A program made the position numbers and the translations under genes. A stretch of DNA of 64,000 nucleotides from Hyphomicrobium_B sp001006785 (lineage in GTDB: Bacteria; Pseudomonadota; Alphaproteobacteria; Rhizobiales; Hyphomicrobiaceae), in the NCBI RefSeq assembly GCF_001006785.1, contig NZ_CDHO01000001.1, positions 496,001 through 560,000 on the forward strand, written 5' to 3'. Each line of letters opens with the position of its first letter. Within the stretch, counting starts at the first letter, position 1. Positions 20,722-29,226 of this stretch are shown here, one piece after another. The notes under the pieces were generated by a model. That model was not told the DNA's origin, ran no database searches, and saw nothing but the letters and a program-made list of their open reading frames with translations.

Positions 20722-22242
20722 ATGCAGGCAGCAAAGACAGCAGAGGCGCAAGGCGTGAGCGGTGCGCAGGGGACGGCTGTTGTTGAGACGGCAACTGGCG
20801 CGGTCGAGGGCCGTGGCCAGAAAGTTCGTGCCATGCTTCGGGCACAGCTCGGTGAGGAAATTTATTCGAGCTGGTTCAAGAGCCTCGAGTTCGAGGATTT
20901 CGACGGTCGCGTCGTCAAAGTCTCGGTGCCGGTCAAGTTCGTGCGGAACTGGATCCAGGAGCATTACGCCGAGCGTCTGCTGCATTGTTCGCGCGTCGAG
21001 TTTGCGACGGCCGAACGGGTCGAAGTCGTCTGGCGGCAGCCGGGCGTCGCCGTTCAGCGCGCGACTGAAGCGCGTCCTGAAACAACAATCGCCGAGAAGG
21101 CGCCCGTGGCTGCCTCGCAGGCGGAAGCTCCGCCGCGCGTCTCGGTCCTGAGACCGCCGGTTCTTCCGGCGCAGCGCACCTCGGCCGGTGGGCTCGAAGG
21201 TTCGCCGCTCGATCCGCGCTACACATTCGACAGCTTTGTCGTCGGCGCTTCAAACCGCATGGCGCATGCCGGTGCGACGCAGGTTGCCGAGACGGTTCTG
21301 ACGGACGCGCCGGGCTACAATCCGCTTTACATCCATTCCGCAGTCGGACTTGGCAAAAGCCATCTTTTGCAGGCGATTGCGTGGGAAGTGAAGCGCCGGG
21401 CGCCGAGCGCGCAGGTGCTGTATCTGACGGCCGAGCGCTTCCGCTATCAGTTCGTCGAGGCGCTGCGCTCTTCCGATCCGCTCGCATTCAAAGAGCGTTT
21501 CCGCAACATCCACATGCTGCTGATCGACGACCTCGAGTTCCTGCAGGGCGAGCGCACGGAACAGGAATTCGATCACATCATCAACGCGCTGCTCGACGGC
21601 GGAAAGCAGGTCGTCGTTGCCTCGGCACGGGCGCCGAACCAGATCGAGCGTCTCAACGAGCGCATGCGGTCGCGTCTGCAGCGCGGTCTCGTCACCGAGC
21701 TGATCCCGCTCGACCACGAGCTGCGCCTCAAGGTTCTGGAAAAGCGTCTGGGCGAAAAGCGCGCCGCCGATCCGTCGTTCACGCTGTCGCGCGATGTCGT
21801 CGACCTTCTGGCGATGCGCCTGACGGAGAACGGCCGCGAGCTCGAAGGCGCGATCACCCGGCTTTACGCGACGTGGCAGTACATGCGCACGCCGATCACG
21901 CTCGATATCGCCGAGACCGTGATCCGCGATCTCGTGCAGAACCTCGAGCCGCGGCGCATCAAGATCGAGGACATCCTGCGCATCATCTCGCGCCATTATG
22001 GCGTGTCGAAGGGTGATCTCTTGTCCCAGCGGCGGCACCGGTCCGTCGTCTGGCCGCGCCAGATCGGCATGTACCTCGCGAAGCACCTGACAGCCCGCTC
22101 GCTCCCGGAGATCGGGCGCCGCTTCGGTGGCCGCGATCACACGACGGTGTTGCATGCAATCCGGAAGATCGAGGGCGAAATCACGAAGAACCCGCACCTC
22201 GGCGATGAGCTCGAGGAACTGAAGCGGCTGCTCAACCATTGA
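20722..22242 (+). CDS. dnaA: Chromosomal replication initiator DnaA
   Basis: A 506-residue AAA+ initiator that binds DnaA boxes and opens the origin. Domain I is seen at about residues 30-110 (YSSWFKSLEFEDFDG), followed by a Pro/Ala-rich linker. The AAA+ domain has Walker A VGLGKSHLLQAIAWE at about 211 and Walker B LLIDDLEFLQG at about 270. The C-terminal DNA-binding domain has the signature GGRDHTTVLHAIRKIE. Walker B reads DDLEF instead of the common DDIQF; the catalytic acids are kept. A strong hairpin follows the stop, so dnaN is probably transcribed separately. Confidence 0.98.
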   Translation: MQAAKTAEAQGVSGAQGTAVVETATGAVEGRGQKVRAMLRAQLGEEIYSSWFKSLEFEDFDGRVVKVSVPVKFVRNWIQEHYAERLLHCSRVEFATAERVEVVWRQPGVAVQRATEARPETTIAEKAPVAASQAEAPPRVSVLRPPVLPAQRTSAGGLEGSPLDPRYTFDSFVVGASNRMAHAGATQVAETVLTDAPGYNPLYIHSAVGLGKSHLLQAIAWEVKRRAPSAQVLYLTAERFRYQFVEALRSSDPLAFKERFRNIHMLLIDDLEFLQGERTEQEFDHIINALLDGGKQVVVASARAPNQIERLNERMRSRLQRGLVTELIPLDHELRLKVLEKRLGEKRAADPSFTLSRDVVDLLAMRLTENGRELEGAITRLYATWQYMRTPITLDIAETVIRDLVQNLEPRRIKIEDILRIISRHYGVSKGDLLSQRRHRSVVWPRQIGMYLAKHLTARSLPEIGRRFGGRDHTTVLHAIRKIEGEITKNPHLGDELEELKRLLNH

Positions 22243-22311
22243 TCCGGCGCTGATCACAGGTTGATCAAGATACCGATCGCGGCGGCCCCACGCCGCGAGT
22301 TCAACGGCGTG

Positions 22312-22356
22312 AGGCCGGTCCTTCCAAGCCCTCGGGAGGCCGGCCTTGCTGTTTTT
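22312..22356 (+). terminator. dnaA terminator
   Basis: AGGCCGG (22312-22318) pairs with CCGGCCT (22340-22346), with further imperfect pairing inside, followed by TGCTGTTTTT. It lies 70 bases after dnaA in the 337-base gap before dnaN; the rest of that gap should hold the dnaN promoter and shows no gene. Confidence 0.75.
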
Positions 22357-22579
22357 GGCGCTTCGGCATGATTTGTAACGCTAAAGGCCGCCTAGCTTGT
22401 ACATCTTGGCTTGAAAAATGGGCCCCATTCGGCTCTGATCGCCACCCGTGGGCGATTCCGGTGCCAAGCCAAGTCTGGCGGCTTCCGGGCGCCTACAACA
22501 TCCTTCGCGCGTGATCGTCACCGGCGGCGTGCCGATGCCGCCGCGTCACGCGCTCCCGAAATCAGAACTGAGGACAGAC

Positions 22580-23698
22580 ATGCGTCTCGAGATTGAACGT
22601 GGGGAACTCTTGAAGGCGCTGAGCCATGTCACAAGTGTCGTCGAGCGGCGGACGACCATTCCCATTCTTTCAAACATCATGCTGAAGGCGTCCGGCGAGA
22701 CGCTGATGTTCAAGGCGACAGATCTCGAACGCGAAGTCAGCGAGAGCGTCGGCGCGAAAGTTTCAACCCCCGGCACGCTGACGGTTCCGGCGCATGTGCT
22801 GCACGACATCGTGCGCAAGCTGCCCGACGGCGCCGAGATCGAGATGAAGCGCGACGGCGACAAGGAGCGCCTGACCATCACGTCGGGGCATTCGCGCTTC
22901 AGCCTGCAGACGCTGTCGGCGGAAGATTTTCCGGACCTTGCCGTCGGCGAAATCGGACATGAATTCACGATCGAAGCCGGCGATCTGAAACGGCTGATCG
23001 ACAAGACGCGGTTCGCGATCTCGACGGAAGAGACGCGCTATTATCTCAACGGCATTTTCCTGCATCCGGCGGAGACGGCCGGCGCGAAGACGTTGCGCGC
23101 GGTTGCGACGGACGGACATCGTCTGGCGCAGGTCGAGCTGCCGTTGCCGAAGGGCGCGGAAGGCATGCCGGGCGTCATCGTTCCGAGGAAGACGGTGCAC
23201 GAGCTTGCGCGGCTTCTCGAAGATTCGAGTGCGAAGGTGAATGTCGGCGTTTCGCAGACGAAGGTCCGGTTCGAGATCGGGCCGGTGGTGCTGACGTCGA
23301 AGCTGATCGACGGCACGTTCCCGGACTACAGCCGCGTCATTCCGCACAACAACGACAAAGAAATGAAAGTGCCGAACGCGTCGTTCAAGAGCGCCGTCGA
23401 TCGCGTGTCGACGATCGCGAGCGAGCGCGGTCGGGCGGTGAAGCTCAACGTCGCGAAGGACAAGCTGATCCTGACGGTGAACAATCCGGAAGGCGGTAGC
23501 GCGACGGAGGAAATTCCGGTCGGTTACAGCGCTGGGCCGCTGGAGATCGGGTTCAACGCGCGCTATCTGCTCGACATTGCCGATCAGCTTGAAAGCGAAG
23601 ACGCGCGGTTTCTGCTCGCCGATCCCGGCTCGCCGACGATGGTCCGCGACGGCGGCGACGGCAACGCGCTTTACGTCCTCATGCCGATGCGGGTTTGA
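22580..23698 (+). CDS. dnaN: DNA polymerase III beta sliding clamp
   Basis: A 372-residue clamp that encircles DNA and holds the replicative polymerase. The protein starts MRLEIERGELLKALSHVTSV, has RRTTIPILSNIML in the first domain, and ends in YVLMPMRV, whose C-terminal hydrophobic residues form the partner-binding cleft. The start ATG at 22580 follows GAGGA and gives the usual family length; 44 codons of upstream open frame are not part of it. It lies between dnaA and recF as usual, but the space to recF is filled with repeats and a broken DUF559 gene. Confidence 0.98.
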   Translation: MRLEIERGELLKALSHVTSVVERRTTIPILSNIMLKASGETLMFKATDLEREVSESVGAKVSTPGTLTVPAHVLHDIVRKLPDGAEIEMKRDGDKERLTITSGHSRFSLQTLSAEDFPDLAVGEIGHEFTIEAGDLKRLIDKTRFAISTEETRYYLNGIFLHPAETAGAKTLRAVATDGHRLAQVELPLPKGAEGMPGVIVPRKTVHELARLLEDSSAKVNVGVSQTKVRFEIGPVVLTSKLIDGTFPDYSRVIPHNNDKEMKVPNASFKSAVDRVSTIASERGRAVKLNVAKDKLILTVNNPEGGSATEEIPVGYSAGPLEIGFNARYLLDIADQLESEDARFLLADPGSPTMVRDGGDGNALYVLMPMRV

Positions 23699-23708
23699 GG
23701 GAGCCTTT

Positions 23709-23758
23709 CCCTCTCCCCATTTCTGCACTCGATGGGGAGAGGGTGCAGGGTGAGGGGC
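23709..23758 (+). repeat. Stem-loop element flanking DUF559 remnant, left copy
   Basis: CCCTCTCCCCAT (23709-23720) and ATGGGGAGAGGG (23732-23743) form a 12-base-pair stem, followed by a tail containing AGGGTGAGGGGCAG. The same stem and tail occur inverted at 24160-24199. Elements of this shape are scattered repeats in many alphaproteobacteria. Confidence 0.85.
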
Positions 23759-23768
23759 AGGGTTTTAC

Positions 23769-24130
23769 TCAAGCCTCTCGTTTTTCCAACACGGCGAGCA
23801 GATGCTCTAATACGCTGTCGATGTTTTCATAGACGTCCGTGTTTTGTATGCGGACGATTTTATAGCCGAGCTTTGATAGGCCTGATCGCGCCTCGTGTCG
23901 TTGACAAGCTCTTGCGGCGTACCGTGCGTGCCACCGTCAACTTCGACGATCAATTGCTCTCGACGGCACGCAAAATCTACGATGAAGTTCTCAATCGAAA
24001 ACTGCCGCACGAATTTGAATCCTCCGAGACGACGATCTCGTAAGCGGAGCCAGAGCTTTTCTTCGGCTGATGTCTCGCTCGCTCGGAGAACCCGGGATTT
24101 GTTGGTTCTCCACGGCGACGCTCCTCGCAT
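23769..24130 (-). pseudogene. DUF559 endonuclease-like gene with one frameshift
   Basis: Read leftward from 24130, the frame gives SAEEKLWLRLRDRRLGGFKF, the DUF559 core, then FIVDFACRREQLIVEVDGG with the acidic active-site pattern of Vsr-like/PD-(D/E)XK nucleases. After RR (about 23885-23890) the homology continues in another frame: SKLGYKIVRIQNTDVYENID and a stop at 23769. One insertion or deletion would restore a protein of about 120 residues, the normal family size. The cellular role of DUF559 proteins is not established. The remnant is bracketed by inverted stem-loop elements. A sequencing error is the alternative explanation. Confidence 0.8.
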
Positions 24131-24159
24131 ACTGACGGTCTCTTGATCCTGCTGATGCT

Positions 24160-24199
24160 GCCCCTCACCCTAGCCCTCTCCCCGCAGGCGGGGAGAGGG
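24160..24199 (-). repeat. Stem-loop element flanking DUF559 remnant, right copy
   Basis: Inverted relative to 23709-23758: CTGCCCCTCACCCT, then CCCTCTCCCCGC (24174-24185) pairing with GCGGGGAGAGGG (24188-24199). Its outer end lies 49 bases before the recF start. Confidence 0.85.
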
Positions 24200-24248
24200 A
24201 ATTCTCGGAAATATTTCAGAATCCTGCGTCTGATGCTAAGCGCTGCAT

Positions 24249-25625
24249 ATGGCATTGATACCGAACACTCTCTGGGTTGAGCGGCTGCAGCTCACGAACT
24301 TCCGCAGCTATGCGGCGGCGAATGTTGCGACGGATGCCGGGCCGCAGGTGATCGTTGGGGCGAACGGGTCGGGCAAGACCAATCTTCTTGAAGCGCTGTC
24401 GTTGTTGTCGCCGGGGCAAGGGCTGAGGCGCGTGCCGTTCAGCGATCTCGTGCGGGCTGGCGGCGACGGTGGTTTCGCGGTTGCGGCGCGGGCGCATACG
24501 CTCGCGGGTGCGACGGATATCGGGACGGGATTGCGTGCGACGACGGTGCGTTCTCTCTCGGGAGATGACGATCTTCTCTCCTCCCCATCGACGGGGACGG
24601 GTCGGGGGTGGAGTGAAGATCCTGGTGGGATTTCCGATCGATCGCGTGTCGATACCCCTACCCCTAACCCCTCCCCGCAAGGGGGAGGAGAACCGTTCGG
24701 ATTTTCCGATGAGAGATTGGCGCGCCACGTGCAGCGCGGCGGTGGTCGAGCGGCGGAGCGAGCGCCGTCCGAGCGGGGGCGGATCGTGCGCATCGATGGC
24801 ACGGCGCAAACGGGCTCGGGTGTGCTCGCCGATTATCTCGAAATCGTTTGGGTGACGCCGGCGATGGATGGGCTTTTTACGGGCCCGGGATCGGAGCGGC
24901 GGCGCTTTCTCGATCGGCTGATCCTTTGTTTCGATCACGGCTATCGCACGATCGCGGGACGTTTCGAACGCGCGATGACGAGCCGTAACCGGCTGCTCGC
25001 GGATGGCGTGCGTGATGAATCGCAGCTTGCGGGCTTCGAGCGGGTGATGGCGGAAACGGGTGTCGCCGTTGCGGCGGCGCGTCTCGAAGCCGTTGCTGCG
25101 ATGGTGCAAATCGTCGGCAAGCGGCGCGAGCGCGATCCCAATTCGGCTTTCCCGTGGTCGTCGTTCCGGCTCGAAGGCAGCATCGAAGACAGCTTGCAGC
25201 GGCTCTCGGCGGTCGAGGCAGAAGATCTCTACGCGCAAACGCTCCGGCAAACGCGGGAACGCGATCGGGCTGCGTCGCGGACGCTCGACGGACCGCATCG
25301 TTCCGACCTCATCGTCGAGCACGGGCCGAAGGGACTTGCGGCGCGGCATTGCTCGACGGGAGAGCAGAAAGCTCTGCTGCTCGGCCTCGTTCTGGCGCAT
25401 GCTGAGCTTTTGACTGAGCGCCAGGAAGGCGCGGCGCCGATCCTGCTGCTCGATGAAATCACGGCGCATCTCGATGCCGACCGGCGCGCGGCGCTGTTCG
25501 ACGAAATCCTGCATCTCGGGGCGCAGGCGTGGATGACCGGCACGGACAAAAATGCCTTCGAGGCGCTTGCTGACCGGGCGCGATTCTGGGCGGTCCAGGA
25601 AGGGAAAATCGCGGTTTCGGAATAA
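24249..25625 (+). CDS. recF: DNA replication and repair protein RecF, with in-frame insertion
   Basis: A 458-residue SMC-like ATPase that loads RecA at gaps with RecO and RecR. The N-terminal RLQLTNFRSY and Walker A VGANGSGKTNLLEAL are at about residue 40, TPAMDGLFTGPGSERRRFLD follows the insertion, and the C-terminal signature STGEQKALLLGLVLAHAEL and Walker B ILLLDEITAHLD are intact. RecF is normally about 360-385 residues. The surplus of roughly 75 residues lies between TGLRAT (about 98) and GRIVRIDGT (about 177), where DNA carries two inverted stem-loop repeats. The reading frame is kept, so the protein may work with an extra loop. The start ATG at 24249 lacks a strong ribosome binding site. 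Confidence 0.93.
   Translation: MALIPNTLWVERLQLTNFRSYAAANVATDAGPQVIVGANGSGKTNLLEALSLLSPGQGLRRVPFSDLVRAGGDGGFAVAARAHTLAGATDIGTGLRATTVRSLSGDDDLLSSPSTGTGRGWSEDPGGISDRSRVDTPTPNPSPQGGGEPFGFSDERLARHVQRGGGRAAERAPSERGRIVRIDGTAQTGSGVLADYLEIVWVTPAMDGLFTGPGSERRRFLDRLILCFDHGYRTIAGRFERAMTSRNRLLADGVRDESQLAGFERVMAETGVAVAAARLEAVAAMVQIVGKRRERDPNSAFPWSSFRLEGSIEDSLQRLSAVEAEDLYAQTLRQTRERDRAASRTLDGPHRSDLIVEHGPKGLAARHCSTGEQKALLLGLVLAHAELLTERQEGAAPILLLDEITAHLDADRRAALFDEILHLGAQAWMTGTDKNAFEALADRARFWAVQEGKIAVSE
24572..24692. repeat. Inverted pair of stem-loop elements inside recF
   Basis: The left element reads CTCCTCCCC, loop, GGGGACGGGTCGGGGGTGG (24579-24612). The right one is its inverted relative, ACCCCTAACCCCTCCCC, loop, GGGGGAGGAG (24662-24690). 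About 40 bases separate them. In the recF frame the right element codes for TPNPSPQGGGE, a telltale translation of this repeat class. The arrangement is that of a REP doublet. Confidence 0.8.
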
Positions 25626-25771
25626 GTTGTCGGCGAGGGACAAACGGTCACACGCAAGACAATGAAAACAATACGCTTTTTTAAGCCGCGTAGAATCGAT
25701 TTCATGCGGTGTTTCAAGGGGTTTTGTGGTATGAAATGGGTCTCATTTCCCTCCCTTGAGAAAAGCAAAAA

Positions 25772-28219
25772 ATGACCGCTCAACCGCTGAAAAAAATGCC
25801 CGAGCCTGACGACTACGGCGCGGACAGCATCAAGATGCTGAAGGGGCTCGATGCGGTTCGCAAACGTCCCGGCATGTACATCGGCGACACCGACGACGGG
25901 TCGGGTTTGCACCACATGATTTACGAGGTCGTCGATAACGGTATCGACGAAGTTCTCGCGGGTCATGCGAAGAGCTGCGAGGTCACGCTCAACCCCGATG
26001 GTTCGTGCACTGTGCGCGACGACGGGCGTGGGATTCCGACTGGCATCAAGAGAGATGACGACCAAGACCCGAAGCGTTCGGCCGCGGAGATCGTGTTCAC
26101 CGAGCTGCACGCCGGCGGTAAGTTCGACCAGAATTCCTACAAAGTGTCAGGCGGTCTGCACGGCGTTGGCGTGTCGGTCGTCAATGCGCTCTCGACGTGG
26201 CTCAAGTGCCGGATCTGGCGTGATGGCAAGGAACACTTCGTCGAATTCAACAACGGCAACACGGTTGCGCCGCTGAAGGTCGTCGGCGATGCGAACGGTG
26301 AGCGCGGAACCGAAGTTTCGTTTCTGCCGAGCACTGAGACGTTTCACAACGTCACTGAATTCGATTTCGCGACGCTCGAGCATCGCTTGCGGGAACTGGC
26401 GTTCCTGAACTCGGGCGCGAAGATCGTTCTGACGGATGCGCGTCATGCCGATGTGAAGCGGCAGGAGTTTGTCTACGAAGGCGGCACGGCGGCGTTCGTG
26501 CGCTATCTTGATCGCTCGAAGACGTCGGCGCTTCCCGATCCGATCATGATTTTGGGTGAGAAGGACGGCATCACCGTCGAGGCGGCTCTGTGGTGGAACG
26601 ATACCTACCACGAGACGGTGCTGTGCTTCACGAACAACATTCCGCAGCGGGACGGAGGCACGCATCTCGCCGGTTTCCGGAGCGCGCTGACACGTATCGT
26701 CAATAAGTACGCGGAAGAAACCGGTCTCGCCAAAAAAGAGAAGGTTTCGCTTTCGGGTGATGATGCGCGCGAAGGTTTGACCTGCGTTCTGTCGGTGAAG
26801 GTGCCCGATCCGAAGTTCTCGTCGCAGACGAAGGACAAGCTGGTTTCGTCCGAAGTGAAGCCGGTCGTCGAGTCGGCGGTCGGCGATCAGCTCGGCGCGT
26901 GGTTCGAAGAGCATCCGAAAGAAGCGAAGGTCATCGTCGGCAAGATCGTCGAGGCGGCGCTCGCGCGTGAAGCGGCGCGCAAGGCCCGCGATCTCACGCG
27001 GCGCAAGGGTGCGCTCGATGGTCTCCGCCTTCCAGGCGGACTTGCCGAATGCCAGGATCGCGACGCGTCGAAGACGGAAGTTTTCATCGTCGAGGGCGAC
27101 TCGGCAGGCGGTTCGGCGAAGCAGGGCCGCAAGCGCGAATTTCAGGCGGTGCTGCCGATCCGCGGTAAAATCCTGAACGTCGAGCGGGCGCGCACCGACA
27201 AGATGCTCTCGTCGGAACAGGTGACGAATATTATTGCTGCGCTGGGCACAGGTATCGGGCGCGACGAGTTCAAGCTCGATAAGCTGCGGTATCACAAGGT
27301 CATCATCATGACCGACGCCGACGTCGACGGCGCGCACATCCGCACGCTGCTGCTGACGTTTTTCTACCGGCAGATGCCGGAGCTCGTCGACAAGGGGCAC
27401 GTCTACATCGCGCAGCCGCCGCTCTACAAAGTCGCGCGCGGCAAGGCGCAATCGTATCTGAAGGACGAAAGAGCACTCGAAGATTATCTCATCGATCAAG
27501 GGCTCGTGGACGCGGTTCTGGTGGCTGGCGACGGCACGGAGCGCGCGGGCCGAGATCTTCGCGACATCGTCGAGCAGGCGCGGCAGATTTCGGGTGGCAT
27601 CAACGGGCTGCATTCGCGTTACAACCGCAACGTCGTCGAGCAGGGCGCGATCGGCGGCATTTTCAATCCCGCGTATCTCCAGTCGGCGACGGAAGCGAAT
27701 GCCGCGGCGGCGCGCGTTGCAAAGCGTCTCGACGACGTTTCGGAAGAAATGGAAACCGGCTGGGAAGGCCGCTTCGGCAACGACGGCTTCGTGTTCAAGC
27801 GCGAGGTTCGCGGCGTGACGGAGGTGCATTTCCTCGATCGCGCGCTGTTGGGTTCGCTCGACGCGCGGCGCTTGAACGAACGTCACGCGCATCTCGTTGA
27901 AGTCTACGACAAGCCGGCGAAGCTGAAGCGCAAGGACAAGGTCGAGGTCGTGCTCGGGCCGCGCTCGCTGCTCAACGCGGTGTACGAAACGGGCCGCAAG
28001 GGCATCGAACTCCAGCGCTACAAAGGTTTGGGCGAGATGAATCCCGAGCAGCTTTGGGAAACGACGCTCGATCCGGATGTTCGCACTTTGCTGCAGGTGA
28101 AGGTCGGCGATCTCGCTGAGGCGGACGAAATTTTCGCCAAGCTGATGGGCGACGTCGTCGAGCCGCGGCGCGAGTTCATCCAGGAAAACGCGCTCAACGT
28201 GTCGAACCTGGACGTGTGA
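25772..28219 (+). CDS. gyrB: DNA gyrase subunit B
   Basis: An 815-residue type II topoisomerase subunit that powers negative supercoiling. The GHKL ATPase parts are EVVDNGIDEVLAGHA, DDGRGIPTGIK and GGLHGVGVSVVNALS. The TOPRIM domain has VEGDSAGGSAKQGR and MTDADVDGAHIRTLLLTFF, and the C-terminus has LQRYKGLGEMNPEQLWETT. The end after DALNVSNLDV-like residues is normal. It follows recF by 146 bases, which leaves room for its own promoter. The start at 25772 has only a weak GAG-type ribosome site. Confidence 0.98.
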   Translation: MTAQPLKKMPEPDDYGADSIKMLKGLDAVRKRPGMYIGDTDDGSGLHHMIYEVVDNGIDEVLAGHAKSCEVTLNPDGSCTVRDDGRGIPTGIKRDDDQDPKRSAAEIVFTELHAGGKFDQNSYKVSGGLHGVGVSVVNALSTWLKCRIWRDGKEHFVEFNNGNTVAPLKVVGDANGERGTEVSFLPSTETFHNVTEFDFATLEHRLRELAFLNSGAKIVLTDARHADVKRQEFVYEGGTAAFVRYLDRSKTSALPDPIMILGEKDGITVEAALWWNDTYHETVLCFTNNIPQRDGGTHLAGFRSALTRIVNKYAEETGLAKKEKVSLSGDDAREGLTCVLSVKVPDPKFSSQTKDKLVSSEVKPVVESAVGDQLGAWFEEHPKEAKVIVGKIVEAALAREAARKARDLTRRKGALDGLRLPGGLAECQDRDASKTEVFIVEGDSAGGSAKQGRKREFQAVLPIRGKILNVERARTDKMLSSEQVTNIIAALGTGIGRDEFKLDKLRYHKVIIMTDADVDGAHIRTLLLTFFYRQMPELVDKGHVYIAQPPLYKVARGKAQSYLKDERALEDYLIDQGLVDAVLVAGDGTERAGRDLRDIVEQARQISGGINGLHSRYNRNVVEQGAIGGIFNPAYLQSATEANAAAARVAKRLDDVSEEMETGWEGRFGNDGFVFKREVRGVTEVHFLDRALLGSLDARRLNERHAHLVEVYDKPAKLKRKDKVEVVLGPRSLLNAVYETGRKGIELQRYKGLGEMNPEQLWETTLDPDVRTLLQVKVGDLAEADEIFAKLMGDVVEPRREFIQENALNVSNLDV

Positions 28220-28339
28220 GGCCGTGTCGCGACGGATGGCTCAACAGGAATTGTAACCGAGCCGTCGTGCCGGGTTTATGCCATCCTGGCGCGGGATGGG
28301 CGATCGGCGATTGTCTTCCGGCGCGGCCCATCGAAAAAA

Positions 28340-29179
28340 GTGCTGGTGCTTCGCTGGTGGCTCGACGCCGACCGGCTGGAGCCGGGGCAATGGTTCAACG
28401 GCCGCATCTATGAGCGGCGCTGCGATCTTTCTCCCGATGGCGATCTGCTGATCTATTTCGCGGCCAAGTGGCAGGCGCCGTTCGAAACGTGGACGGCCGT
28501 CAGTCGCACGCCGTATTTGACCGCGCTCGCGCTCTGGCCGAAGGGCGATGCATGGGGCGGCGGCGGTCTGTTCGTGACGCCGCGTGTCATCGGGCTCAAT
28601 CATCTCGAAGTTAAATCGCCGGTCATTCCCGGAGCACGCAAGGCTGGCTGGCATCCGCTTGGAGATGAGCCCGTGAAGCTGCCGGAAAATTTCGAAGTGC
28701 GCCGCTGGAGCGAGGAAGCCGCGGGTCGTGGCGAAGACAATCCCGTGCATCATGAGCGGATCACGCGCGACGGCTGGATTTTCGTCAGAGAGGGCGATGC
28801 CGGGCCGTATCGGCAATCGGGCTATGCGTGGCTATTCAATTCCCCCGAGATTTACGATCGTCCGTCGCCGGTGAATGGGCTCGTCCTCAGGCGATTTCTG
28901 CGCGCCATCTATAAGAAGAATGGGCCGTGGTACGTGGAAGACTTCGAGGTGCTCCGCGACGGCGCGCGTGTCCGCTTCATCGAGAATTGCTCTTGGGCGG
29001 ACTGGCATAAGAACGGCGATCTGCTGTTCGCGCTCGACGGCAAGCTTTATCGGCTCACGGCCGCGAGGGTGCAGGACCCGGCGCAGACCCCGATCGAGAA
29101 TGCGAAGCTCGTCGCCGATCTCTCGCCGATGCGGTTTCAGAACGTCGTCGCGCCGGACTGGGCGAAGCAGTGGGCGTGA
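28340..29179 (+). CDS. Conserved hypothetical protein downstream of gyrB
   Basis: At least 279 residues, soluble, rich in Trp and Arg (VLRWWLDADRLEPGQWFNGR, LIYFAAKWQAPFETWTAVS). No family is recognised. The called start is GTG at 28340, but the same frame stays open back to the gyrB stop and the 30 codons before GTG read like protein (RVYAILARDGRSAIVFRRGP), with no ATG, GTG or TTG among them. Either the true start is a rare codon such as ATT (28250, just after AGGA), or the extension is chance. It is on the gyrB strand and converges on the antiporter gene. Confidence 0.7.
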   Translation: MLVLRWWLDADRLEPGQWFNGRIYERRCDLSPDGDLLIYFAAKWQAPFETWTAVSRTPYLTALALWPKGDAWGGGGLFVTPRVIGLNHLEVKSPVIPGARKAGWHPLGDEPVKLPENFEVRRWSEEAAGRGEDNPVHHERITRDGWIFVREGDAGPYRQSGYAWLFNSPEIYDRPSPVNGLVLRRFLRAIYKKNGPWYVEDFEVLRDGARVRFIENCSWADWHKNGDLLFALDGKLYRLTAARVQDPAQTPIENAKLVADLSPMRFQNVVAPDWAKQWA

Positions 29180-29226
29180 CGGGCCTCTCACACGCTGCAA
29201 CGCCGTGGGAAATCGATTGAGCTTTC

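Noticed and set aside
24216..25643. 475-residue open frame antisense to recF
   Set aside because: Shadow frame; the repeat pair read backwards (PPCGEGLGVG) gives it a false look of a conserved motif.
26147..27892. 581-residue open frame antisense to gyrB
   Set aside because: Same composition effect; gyrB on the other strand has full-length homology.
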